Part shown: positions 1 to 5,812 of the stretch, piece after piece | How the letters are laid out: every line of letters begins with the position of its first letter | Numbering within the stretch: the stretch's first letter is position 1 | Assembly (NCBI GenBank): GCA_025455635.1 | Contig: JALOMF010000129.1 | Span: forward strand, 1-9,381 | Source: Saprospiraceae bacterium | GTDB lineage: Bacteria; Bacteroidota; Bacteroidia; Chitinophagales; Saprospiraceae | DNA: 9,381 nucleotides | Direction of reading: 5' to 3' | Translations under genes and position numbers: made by a program | The notes under the pieces: generated by a model | Told to the model about the DNA's origin: nothing | Seen by the model: the letters and a program-made list of their open reading frames with translations, nothing else | Database searches by the model: none

Positions 1-2
1 AT

Positions 3-146
3 AATTTTGATGAATGGAAAGAGGTAGATGCCACCATTCATCCTAAAGTAATTTCTCTTGTGGCGTACAAGGAAAAGGAACAAGTATTGCAAGAGGCACA
101 GCCTATTGCGAAAATAAAAAATAAGTGGTGGCAAATATGGCGATGA
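3..146 (+). CDS. C-terminal part of an unidentified protein, cut by the window edge
   Basis: Frame 3 is open from the left edge to a TGA at 144-146, giving 47 residues that begin NFDEWKEVDATIHPK and end IKNKWWQIWR. The peptide is rich in charged and polar residues and ends in a basic, tryptophan-rich tail, which looks like a genuine hydrophilic C-terminus. The other two forward frames have early stops. The stretch is clearly more A+T-rich than the chitinase gene after it. Its TGA overlaps an in-frame chitinase ATG (143-145) in an ATGA junction, which favours a real coding end with translational coupling. I do not recognise the family and give no function. The alternative is a chance open frame in an A+T-rich leader, since 47 codons is not decisive. 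Confidence 0.5.
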   Translation, partial: NFDEWKEVDATIHPKVISLVAYKEKEQVLQEAQPIAKIKNKWWQIWR

Positions 147-1546
147 AAATGAAAGGCATAATGGTTTGTGTAATGCTGATTTTCTGTTGGCCTTCGGCTA
201 ATTGCCTCGCCCAACCCTGCCGGGAAGTCATCGGCTACTACCCAAGTTGGAAATTCTACGACCGCCAGCAACTCGTGAACCCCGCCACCATTGACTATTC
301 CAAATACACGGCCCTCAACTATGCCTTCTTCGAGCCAAAGCCCGACGGCTCGGTAAAGCCCTTCGACCCCCGTGTGGACAAGCTGCTACTGGAAGGCGGC
401 CCGACCACGCCATCGCTCGTCGAAAAAGCACACGAGCACGGCGTCAAAGTCTTTATCAGTATCGGCGGCTGGACGCTGTCGCAGCATTTTTCACCCATCG
501 CCGCCCACCCGGAAAAGCGCCGCCGCTTCGCTGAGTCCTGTGCCAACATGGTGCGTAACTACGGCGTGGACGGCATTGACATTGACTGGGAGTACCCCGG
601 CTACCGGGCACAGGGCGGCTCCCTCAACGACCGCCATTATTTCCCGCTCCTGCTCCGTGAAATCCGGGACACGTTCAACGAACTGCAATTGGCCGAAGGC
701 CGACAGCTCTACATCACGGCGGCGTTCGGCTGCTCGCCGGAGCGCATGGCCGATATTGACTGGGAACGGGTGGAGCCTCTCCTCGACTTCGTGAACATGA
801 TGACCTACGATTTCTACGGTCGGGACTTCTCGGTGACGAACCACAACTCGCCACTCTACCCGCCCGCCAAGGGCATCAATGGCTACGACACGCACAGCAC
901 CGTACACCGGCTGCTGGACTACGGGGTGCCTGCCCACAAAATCTGCCTCGGCGTACCGTTCTATGGCCGGGCCATGAAGACCCGTGGCCCTGCTGGCCTG
1001 CACGTCGGCTCGGCAAAATCGGTGGATGCCCGCACGTTCAAGGAAGACGAGGGTTCGCCTACTTTCTATAATATACTGGCGAAGCAAGACCAGTTTTATT
1101 ACCATTGGGACAGCCTTGCCCATGCGCCTTTTTTGCGGAGCAAGAGCACGAATACCTTCGTCAGCTTCGACGACGAGCGGTCGGTGGCCAGCAAGGCGCA
1201 GTACATCCTCGACCACGGGCTGGCCGGGGCCATCGTCTGGGACATCACCGGGGACTGCGTGGAGAGCCGCTTGGAGCGGGGCGTCATCGAGCGCACCCCG
1301 CTGGCCGATGCGCTGAAAGATGCGCTTTGTTTCCCGCAGGCCATTTTCGTTGAAAACAGCGAGCCAACCACCATCGAGCGGCTGCCGGTGCTGCCGCAAC
1401 GGGCGACCAAGCTTCGGGCCAGAAGCAGTAGTGCCCCAAGGGTGCTCTCGCAGCCGCCCATTGCGAAGCAGGACAAAAAGAAGCGGAAGAAAAAGAAGAA
1501 AAAACGGTTGAGCGAATCGGAGAAGTATTTTGACGGAGGCTGGTGA
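143..1546 (+). CDS. Secreted glycoside hydrolase family 18 chitinase with polybasic tail
   Basis: This is probably an endo-acting chitinase cleaving beta-1,4-GlcNAc links by substrate-assisted catalysis. From the ATG at 143 it has 467 residues. Residues 1-24 form a signal peptide (MKMKGI, then a hydrophobic core ending near CLAQ). The GH18 barrel covers about residues 30-390: SIGGW at 106-110, the catalytic DGIDIDWE at 143-150 with acid/base Glu150 and supporting Asp146 and Asp148, MMTYDFYG at 219-226, and the barrel-end Trp366 in AIVWDITGD. All key family residues are present. Residues from about 395 are a low-complexity tail with 11 consecutive Lys/Arg (445-455), then a short end YFDGGW. 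There is no T9SS sorting domain and no recognisable chitin-binding module. The ATG at 143 was chosen because it overlaps the upstream TGA; GTG 125, ATG 137 and ATG 149 are in-frame alternatives. Family assignment is secure; substrate preference (chitin, chitodextrin or another GlcNAc glycan) is inferred. Confidence 0.93.
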   Translation: MKMKGIMVCVMLIFCWPSANCLAQPCREVIGYYPSWKFYDRQQLVNPATIDYSKYTALNYAFFEPKPDGSVKPFDPRVDKLLLEGGPTTPSLVEKAHEHGVKVFISIGGWTLSQHFSPIAAHPEKRRRFAESCANMVRNYGVDGIDIDWEYPGYRAQGGSLNDRHYFPLLLREIRDTFNELQLAEGRQLYITAAFGCSPERMADIDWERVEPLLDFVNMMTYDFYGRDFSVTNHNSPLYPPAKGINGYDTHSTVHRLLDYGVPAHKICLGVPFYGRAMKTRGPAGLHVGSAKSVDARTFKEDEGSPTFYNILAKQDQFYYHWDSLAHAPFLRSKSTNTFVSFDDERSVASKAQYILDHGLAGAIVWDITGDCVESRLERGVIERTPLADALKDALCFPQAIFVENSEPTTIERLPVLPQRATKLRARSSSAPRVLSQPPIAKQDKKKRKKKKKKRLSESEKYFDGGW

Positions 1547-1549
1547 TTT

Positions 1550-1583
1550 TTTGCGATGAAAGAACTGTGTTTTTCTATATTTA
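1550..1583 (+). promoter_or_regulatory. Possible Bacteroidota-type promoter for the ORF6N gene
   Basis: TTTG at 1550-1553 and TATATTTA at 1576-1583 resemble the Bacteroidota -33 (TTTG) and -7 (TAnnTTTG) elements, with the last base of the -7 box off consensus and a 22-base spacer, slightly long. If used, transcription would begin near 1590 and the 1655-1683 palindrome would lie in the leader. The match is short and could be chance. Confidence 0.25.
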
Positions 1584-1654
1584 CGGCCTAGCTTTAACCA
1601 TCCAAAAGCCTTGTCTATGGTTGGATTTTGGCACCTTTCCCATCAAATAGGTAG

Positions 1655-1683
1655 CTCTAAGGTCGCAATTTGCGGCCTTAGAG
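1655..1683. repeat. 29-base imperfect palindrome upstream of the ORF6N gene
   Basis: The left arm CTCTAAGGTCGCAA (1655-1668) and right arm TTGCGGCCTTAGAG (1670-1683) are inverted copies around a single T. Thirteen of 14 pairs are Watson-Crick and the remaining one is T-G, a wobble pair in RNA. It lies 40 bases before the ATG at 1724 and 108 bases after the chitinase stop. It matches the palindrome inside the ORF6N gene at 1905-1933 in 23 of 29 positions. No T-run follows, so it is not a typical intrinsic terminator. The most likely role is a dimer-binding operator for the ORF6N protein, but that is inference. Confidence 0.75.
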
Positions 1684-1723
1684 AATTAACGAACCGACAT
1701 TTCATCACTAAAACTATGGGAAA

Positions 1724-2230
1724 ATGGAACTGCAACTCATCCAGCAAAAAATCCACGAAATTAGGGGGCAAAAGGTGATGCTCGACTACGACCTTGCAGC
1801 GATGTATGAGACTGAGACGAAAGTCTTAAAACAAGCGGTCAAGCGAAACATTAATAGGTTTCCACCTGATTTTATGTTTGAACTGACCGCCGCAGAATAC
1901 AATTCTTTAAGGTCACAAATTGTGACCTTAAAGCATGCAGGGCGTGGCAAACACAGCAAATACCTCCCCTTCGCATTCACCGAACAAGGCGTCGCCATGC
2001 TCTCCAGTGTACTCAATAGCGAGCGGGCCATCGAAGTGAACATCGGAATTATGCGGGCCTTCGTGGCCATCCGCCGCTATGCGCTCACCTACACCGAGCT
2101 ATCCCAGCGGCTCACCGAACTTGAAATCCGTTCCGAAGACTTCGAAAAAGCATTGGTGCTGCTGTTGCAAGACAGAAAAGACAAAAAGGATTGGGAAAAA
2201 CGGGAGCGGATTGGGTTCAAAAAGAAGTGA
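1724..2230 (+). CDS. ORF6N-domain (KilA-N type) DNA-binding protein
   Basis: This 168-residue protein has the ORF6N domain, a phage-derived DNA-binding module also widespread in Bacteroidota chromosomes. Family signatures in order are IRGQKVMLDYDLAAMYETET (residues 13-32), VKRNINRFPPDFMFELT (39-55), SLRSQIVTLK (61-70), YLPFAFTEQGVAMLSSVLNS (80-99) and VNIGIMRAFV (105-114). A predicted helical or coiled-coil part follows to about 150, and the end RIGFKKK is typical of full-length members. The gene appears intact and is more A+T-rich than its neighbours, suggesting separate ancestry. In phages, such domains occur in antirepressor and antitermination proteins; the role in bacterial chromosomes is not settled. 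Residues 61-70 are encoded by a perfect 29-base palindrome that also occurs, modified, upstream of the gene. It stands alone between a chitinase and a redox operon, with no other phage gene visible. Confidence 0.9.
   Translation: MELQLIQQKIHEIRGQKVMLDYDLAAMYETETKVLKQAVKRNINRFPPDFMFELTAAEYNSLRSQIVTLKHAGRGKHSKYLPFAFTEQGVAMLSSVLNSERAIEVNIGIMRAFVAIRRYALTYTELSQRLTELEIRSEDFEKALVLLLQDRKDKKDWEKRERIGFKKK
1905..1933. repeat. 29-base perfect palindrome inside the ORF6N gene
   Basis: CTTTAAGGTCACAA (1905-1918) and TTGTGACCTTAAAG (1920-1933) are exact inverted copies around one A. It encodes most of SLRSQIVTLK of the ORF6N domain. It differs from the upstream palindrome (1655-1683) at six positions. Four of these are two symmetric pairs (positions 3/27 and 11/19), so the inverted symmetry is kept. 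The other two are the centre base and position 21, where the upstream copy has its only non-Watson-Crick pair. Confidence 0.85.
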
Positions 2231-2339
2231 TTTCATCAAAAAAGCCTAATTTTCCGCCACTTCCATCCCTACAAAAAAAGTTATTCGGGCATTTGCTTAT
2301 TGCACCAAGTCACGAATCACGAATTACCAATCACGAACC
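2231..2339 (+). promoter_or_regulatory. Intergenic leader of the hydroxylase operon with TCACGAA repeats
   Basis: This 109-base gap precedes the [2Fe-2S] subunit. TAATTTTC at 2247-2254 is a weak -7 candidate with no clear TTTG upstream. TCACGAA occurs three times, at 2310-2316, 2317-2323 and 2331-2337, the first two in tandem and the last ending two bases before the ATG. There is no Shine-Dalgarno-like sequence. The repeats resemble in position and G-poor composition those before the genes starting at 2899 (+) and 7078 (-). Promoter function is not proven; the repeats are directly visible. Confidence 0.45.
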
Positions 2340-2795
2340 ATGGCAAAATACAACATCACCGTCAACGGCAAAAAGCACAAGGTCGAAGCTGACCCCGACA
2401 CCCCGCTGCTTTGGGTGCTGCGCGATAACCTCGGCCTTTACGGCACGAAATACGGCTGCGGAATCGGCGAGTGCGGCACCTGCACCATCCATTACAACGG
2501 CAACGCCATGCGGGCCTGTTCCATGACGGTCGCCGACGTGGGCGAGGCTGCCATCACCACCATTGAGGGCTTGGCCGAAAACGCCAACCACCCCTTGTTG
2601 CAGGCTTGGCGGGAGCACGACGTGCCACAGTGCGGCTATTGCCAGGCCGGGCAAATCATGAGCGCCGCCGCCCTGCTCGCCAGCACCCCCAGCCCCGACG
2701 ACGAGGAAATTGATGCAGCGATGTACTCGAATATCTGCCGTTGCGGGACGTACAATAAAATTAAGGCGGCCATCAAGTCCGCTGCCTCTAAGTAG
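2340..2795 (+). CDS. [2Fe-2S] subunit of an IorA-type molybdenum hydroxylase
   Basis: This is the small, iron-sulfur subunit (151 residues) of a xanthine oxidase-family enzyme, closest in type to IorA of isoquinoline 1-oxidoreductase. It passes electrons from the molybdenum site through two [2Fe-2S] clusters. The N-terminal plant-ferredoxin-like half holds Cys40, Cys45, Cys48 and Cys60 (GCGIGECGTC then RAC). The helical C-terminal half holds Cys98, Cys101, Cys133 and Cys135 (QCGYCQAGQ then CRCGTY). All eight ligands are present and the length is normal. There is no signal peptide. The molybdopterin subunit follows 103 bases downstream on the same strand, so the two form an operon and one enzyme. 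That partner has a Tat signal, so this subunit is probably exported folded and already bound to it. The substrate cannot be read from the sequence; aldehydes or N-heterocycles are plausible. Confidence 0.93.
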   Translation: MAKYNITVNGKKHKVEADPDTPLLWVLRDNLGLYGTKYGCGIGECGTCTIHYNGNAMRACSMTVADVGEAAITTIEGLAENANHPLLQAWREHDVPQCGYCQAGQIMSAAALLASTPSPDDEEIDAAMYSNICRCGTYNKIKAAIKSAASK

Positions 2796-2799
2796 CGAA

Positions 2800-2851
2800 G
2801 GATTGGTGAGCCTGAACGGATGAAATGCCACGTTTCCGGGCTTACCAATCC
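2800..2851 (+). promoter_or_regulatory. Stem-loop between the two hydroxylase subunit genes
   Basis: GGATTGGTGAGCC (2800-2812) and GGCTTACCAATCC (2839-2851) can pair over 13 positions, 12 Watson-Crick plus one G-U in the + transcript, with a 26-base loop. It begins five bases after the TAG of the small subunit. No T-run follows, so a complete terminator is unlikely. A role in setting the relative expression of the two subunits, or in 3' end protection after processing, is possible but inferred. Confidence 0.5.
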
Positions 2852-2863
2852 CTGCAACCCAAC

Positions 2864-2897
2864 AATTTCAACAATCCAGCAATTTCAACAATTGAGC
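2864..2897 (+). repeat. Two tandem 17-base repeats abutting the start codon
   Basis: AATTTCAACAATCCAGC (2864-2880) is followed directly by AATTTCAACAATTGAGC (2881-2897), matching at 15 of 17 positions. One base separates the second copy from the ATG at 2899. Related CAACCCAAC sequence precedes the first copy. The block is almost free of G and has no Shine-Dalgarno-like site. The same CAACAAT word appears in the leader of the - strand gene starting at 7078. Confidence 0.8.
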
Positions 2898-2898
2898 A

Positions 2899-5055
2899 AT
2901 GACAACCGAACTCCAACATAGCAGGCGACAATTCCTCAAAATCACCGCCACCGTCGGCGGTGGCATGATGCTCGGCTTTTCATGGCTGAAACCTTACGGC
3001 GATACCGAAGGCGCAGAAGTCGTTACCGATTTCATTGAGCTGAATGGCTACCTGAAAATAGCGCCCGATGCCACAGGCAAGGGCAGCATCATCACCATTC
3101 TATCGCCCAACCCAGAGGTGGGGCAGAACGTGAAGACCTCCATGCCGATGATTGTGGCAGAGGAGCTTTGCGCCAATTGGAAGGACGTGGTGGTGGAACA
3201 GGCCCCGCTCAACACCGCCGTGTTCAAGCGGCAGGTGGCAGGGGGCAGCCAGTCCATCCGCCAGACTTGGGCAACGCTGCGCAATGCGGGCGCCACGGCC
3301 AAGCACCTGCTCGTAGAGGCTGCTGCGCAAGAATGGGGCGTCGCTGCTGCTGAGTGCACCGCTGCGGACAGCTTTGTGAAACACGCTAGCAGTGGCCGTT
3401 CGGCAAGCTTCGGCAGCCTTGCGGCGGCAGCCGCAAAACTCACGCCGCCCGCACCGGAGGCCGTGAAACTGAAAGACCCCTCGGAATTCACGCTCATCGG
3501 CACCAGCCAAGGCAACGTGGATATGGAAGCCATCCTCACGGGCAAACCCGTGTTTGGCCTCGACCAGAAAGTGCCGGGCATGCTTTACTCGACGGCCTTG
3601 CGGCCCCCTGCTTTTGGCCAAAAACTGAAGTCGTTCGACGACAAGGCAGCCCGTGCGGTGAAGGGTGTGGTGGACGTTTTCAAATTCGGTAGCGATAATA
3701 AAATAGCCGTGGTGGCCACCTCTACTTGGGCGGCCATGAAGGGCAAAAAAGCGCTGCAAGCCGTTTGGGAAGACGACGGCACCCTGGAAAGCACGGCTTC
3801 GCAATACGAGGCCATGCGCCAAAAGCTCGATGTGGCCGCCGAACAGCCCAAGCGCAACGACGGCGACGTGAAGACCGCATTTGCGACAGCGGACAAAGTC
3901 ATCGAGCGGGTCTATGAAGCGCCGTACCTGCCGCACAACCCCATGGAGCCGGGCAATTTCTTCGCCAACGTCACAACTGACAAGGTGGAGCTTTCTGGCC
4001 CGGCGCAAGCGCCTGAGCGCTTCCGGGGCGAGGTCGCCAAGCTGCTCGGTCGGGACGAGAGCACCGTCACCATCGGCTTGACCCGCATGGGCGGCGGCTT
4101 CGGGCGGCGCTTGCGGGGCGATTTCGTGCTGGAGGCCGCCGAGATTTCGAGCATTGCAAAAGCACCCGTGCAGCATGTTTTCACCCGGGAAGACGACATG
4201 ACGGCGGGCATCTATCGCCCGGCCTGCATGTACAAGTTCCGGGCGGCCATCAAGGGCGGGCAACTCGTGGGCTACCACCTAACCGGGGCTGGCCTGAACG
4301 CTGGCAACGTGGTGCGGGAAAACTTCTTCCCCGCTGGGGCCATCGAAAACTGCTTGATGGAGTCGCACGATATGCCGAGCAAGGTGACAACGGGGCCGTG
4401 GCGGGCGCCCATCACGAACTTCCTCGCCAGCGCCGAGCAGAGTTTTTTCGATGAAATAGCCGAGGCATTGGGCAAAGACCCCGTGCAGTTCCGCATCGAG
4501 CTGTTCGAGCGGGCGAAGACGAACCCCGTGGGCAAGTTCGAGTACGATGCAGAGCGGAGCATTGGGGTGATGAAACTGGCGGTGGAGAAGTCCAATTGGG
4601 GCAAGGCACCAGCGGGCATTCACCAAGGTTTCAGTGCCTATTTCTGCCACAACTCCTATGTGGCGGAGGTGGCCGAGGTGAAAATGGAGGGCCGCAAGCC
4701 CGTGGTGAAGCGGGTAGTCTGCGCCGTGGACTGCGGCATCGTCATCAACCCCGTGGCAGCCATCAACCAGTGCGAGGGCGGCGTGATTGACGGCATCGGC
4801 CATGCCATGTACGGCGATTTTACCCTTGAAAAAGGCAAGCCGCAGCAGGATAATTTCGACAAGTTCCGGCTGATACGCATGGGCGAGCAGCCCGCCGTGG
4901 AGGTGCATTTCGTGAAAAGCAATACCGACCCGACTGGCCTCGGCGAGCCGACCTTGCCGCCTGCAGGTGGGGCGGTGGCGAATGCATTTTACAAGGCAAC
5001 GGGGGAAAGGGTGTACGTGCAGCCGATGGTGAAGGGGGTGAAGGGGTTGGGGTGA
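2899..5055 (+). CDS. Tat-exported molybdopterin subunit of an IorB-type hydroxylase
   Basis: This is the 718-residue catalytic subunit of a molybdenum hydroxylase of the IorB/aldehyde dehydrogenase branch of the xanthine oxidase family. It inserts water-derived oxygen into an aldehyde or N-heterocycle. A twin-arginine signal SRRQFLK (residues 8-14) plus a hydrophobic stretch places it in the periplasm. Family marks include VPGMLYSTALRPPAFG in the Ald_Xan_dh middle domain, PHNPMEPGNFFA, the cofactor-loop GGGFGRR at 398-404, TGPWRAPITN, and GLGEPTLPP near the C-terminus, whose Glu683 is the expected catalytic base. The length is normal to slightly short for the family and no key motif is missing. 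It pairs with the [2Fe-2S] subunit upstream. No cytochrome c, FAD subunit or Mo-cofactor maturation gene is visible, so its electron acceptor must be encoded elsewhere or lie off window. The ATG at 2899 is supported by the Tat motif position. The substrate is unknown; isoquinoline is only the namesake. Confidence 0.93.
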   Translation: MTTELQHSRRQFLKITATVGGGMMLGFSWLKPYGDTEGAEVVTDFIELNGYLKIAPDATGKGSIITILSPNPEVGQNVKTSMPMIVAEELCANWKDVVVEQAPLNTAVFKRQVAGGSQSIRQTWATLRNAGATAKHLLVEAAAQEWGVAAAECTAADSFVKHASSGRSASFGSLAAAAAKLTPPAPEAVKLKDPSEFTLIGTSQGNVDMEAILTGKPVFGLDQKVPGMLYSTALRPPAFGQKLKSFDDKAARAVKGVVDVFKFGSDNKIAVVATSTWAAMKGKKALQAVWEDDGTLESTASQYEAMRQKLDVAAEQPKRNDGDVKTAFATADKVIERVYEAPYLPHNPMEPGNFFANVTTDKVELSGPAQAPERFRGEVAKLLGRDESTVTIGLTRMGGGFGRRLRGDFVLEAAEISSIAKAPVQHVFTREDDMTAGIYRPACMYKFRAAIKGGQLVGYHLTGAGLNAGNVVRENFFPAGAIENCLMESHDMPSKVTTGPWRAPITNFLASAEQSFFDEIAEALGKDPVQFRIELFERAKTNPVGKFEYDAERSIGVMKLAVEKSNWGKAPAGIHQGFSAYFCHNSYVAEVAEVKMEGRKPVVKRVVCAVDCGIVINPVAAINQCEGGVIDGIGHAMYGDFTLEKGKPQQDNFDKFRLIRMGEQPAVEVHFVKSNTDPTGLGEPTLPPAGGAVANAFYKATGERVYVQPMVKGVKGLG

Positions 5056-5058
5056 TAC

Positions 5059-5781
5059 CTACTTTTCCCCCATCACAATATACTGGTAATCCAACGACCT
5101 ATCGTCCGATTGGATATTCGTGAAGCCCGCAGCGTCCAGCTCGTTTTCCACTTCGTATAGCTCCATACGGACGTCGGCGGTTGGGTATTTGATGGGCATC
5201 CGCTTTTTCTTGAAATCCACCACGATGACCTTTCCGCCTTTCGGCAAAACACTGAGCAGGTTCTTCAGGTACTCCACCCGGTTTTGGATATAGATATAGG
5301 TGTTCACCACCAGCACGATGTCCACTTCGCCGGGCTTGAGCTTGGGGTCGTTGGGTAGGCCGAGGCGGGTCTCGAAGCGGTCTTGGTACTCAGGCTTCAA
5401 TTCCACCAGCTTGATGCTATCCATGAACTGAACGAAGCGGGGGTCAAGCTCCACGGCAATCACACGCTTGGCCTGCTGCGCCAGCCTTCTGGAGAAAAAT
5501 CCCGAACCAGCACCGATGTCGGCCACGGTCTTGTTGCTAAGGTCGCCCATTTTCCCAATGACTACTTCTGGTTTTTGCCATACATCTCGCCCTGGCGGGT
5601 CGTACTGTTGGAGCAGGTTTTGTACACTGGCACTGTCCATTGCCGTGCCCGGCTGCTGCGCCGTGGTATCGGGCTTGGGTGCTTTGGTGTTGCCTTCGGC
5701 AATGGGGTCGTCGGTGCCGCAGCCAGCCAGCAGCAGCGCCAGTAAGAAGTTGAAAGTTATGCGGAAATAGTTGATTTTCAT
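5059..5781 (-). CDS. Lipoprotein with a class I SAM-methyltransferase domain
   Basis: From the ATG at 5781 this is a 240-residue protein. Residues 1-20 are a lipoprotein signal ending LLLAG, with lipidated Cys21. Residues 22-50 form a polar Thr/Pro/Gln linker. The Rossmann-like methyltransferase fold begins near DVWQKPEVVIGKMGDL (66-81). Motif I is VADIGAGSG (86-94), and the acidic residue that would hold the SAM ribose is Glu111 in AVELD. DIVLVVNTYIYIQNRVEYL and GGKVIVVDFKKK are typical of this Bacteroidota methyltransferase family. An in-frame ATG at 5853 would add 24 residues without signal character and overlap fumarylacetoacetase by 41 bases, so I reject it. The gene starts 31 bases after the fumarylacetoacetase stop and is probably co-transcribed with it. 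A lipid-anchored methyltransferase is puzzling because SAM is cytoplasmic. The methyl acceptor is unknown. Confidence 0.87.
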   Translation of the reverse strand: MKINYFRITFNFLLALLLAGCGTDDPIAEGNTKAPKPDTTAQQPGTAMDSASVQNLLQQYDPPGRDVWQKPEVVIGKMGDLSNKTVADIGAGSGFFSRRLAQQAKRVIAVELDPRFVQFMDSIKLVELKPEYQDRFETRLGLPNDPKLKPGEVDIVLVVNTYIYIQNRVEYLKNLLSVLPKGGKVIVVDFKKKRMPIKYPTADVRMELYEVENELDAAGFTNIQSDDRSLDYQYIVMGEK

Positions 5782-5812
5782 GTGAAATGGGCGCAACCCC
5801 CGTAGTTTGCAA

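Noticed and set aside
491..1399. 302-codon open frame on the - strand
   Set aside because: It lies wholly inside the GH18 chitinase gene, has an Arg/Val/His-rich shadow composition and no recognisable motif.
1596..1622. Hairpin AACCAT / ATGGTT after the chitinase
   Set aside because: Only six pairs with a 15-base loop and no T-run; it is within chance expectation.
1655..1683. Intrinsic terminator for the chitinase
   Set aside because: The stem is followed by AATTAACG rather than a T-run, has only a one-base centre, and closely matches a palindrome inside a coding region.
1724..2230. Prophage or phage remnant
   Set aside because: Only the ORF6N gene suggests phage ancestry; there is no integrase, attachment site or structural gene nearby, and such genes are common singly in Bacteroidota chromosomes.
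3100..4278. 392-codon open frame on the - strand
   Set aside because: It is antisense to the molybdopterin subunit, which has clear family motifs throughout; the - strand product is His/Arg/Gly-rich with no domain.
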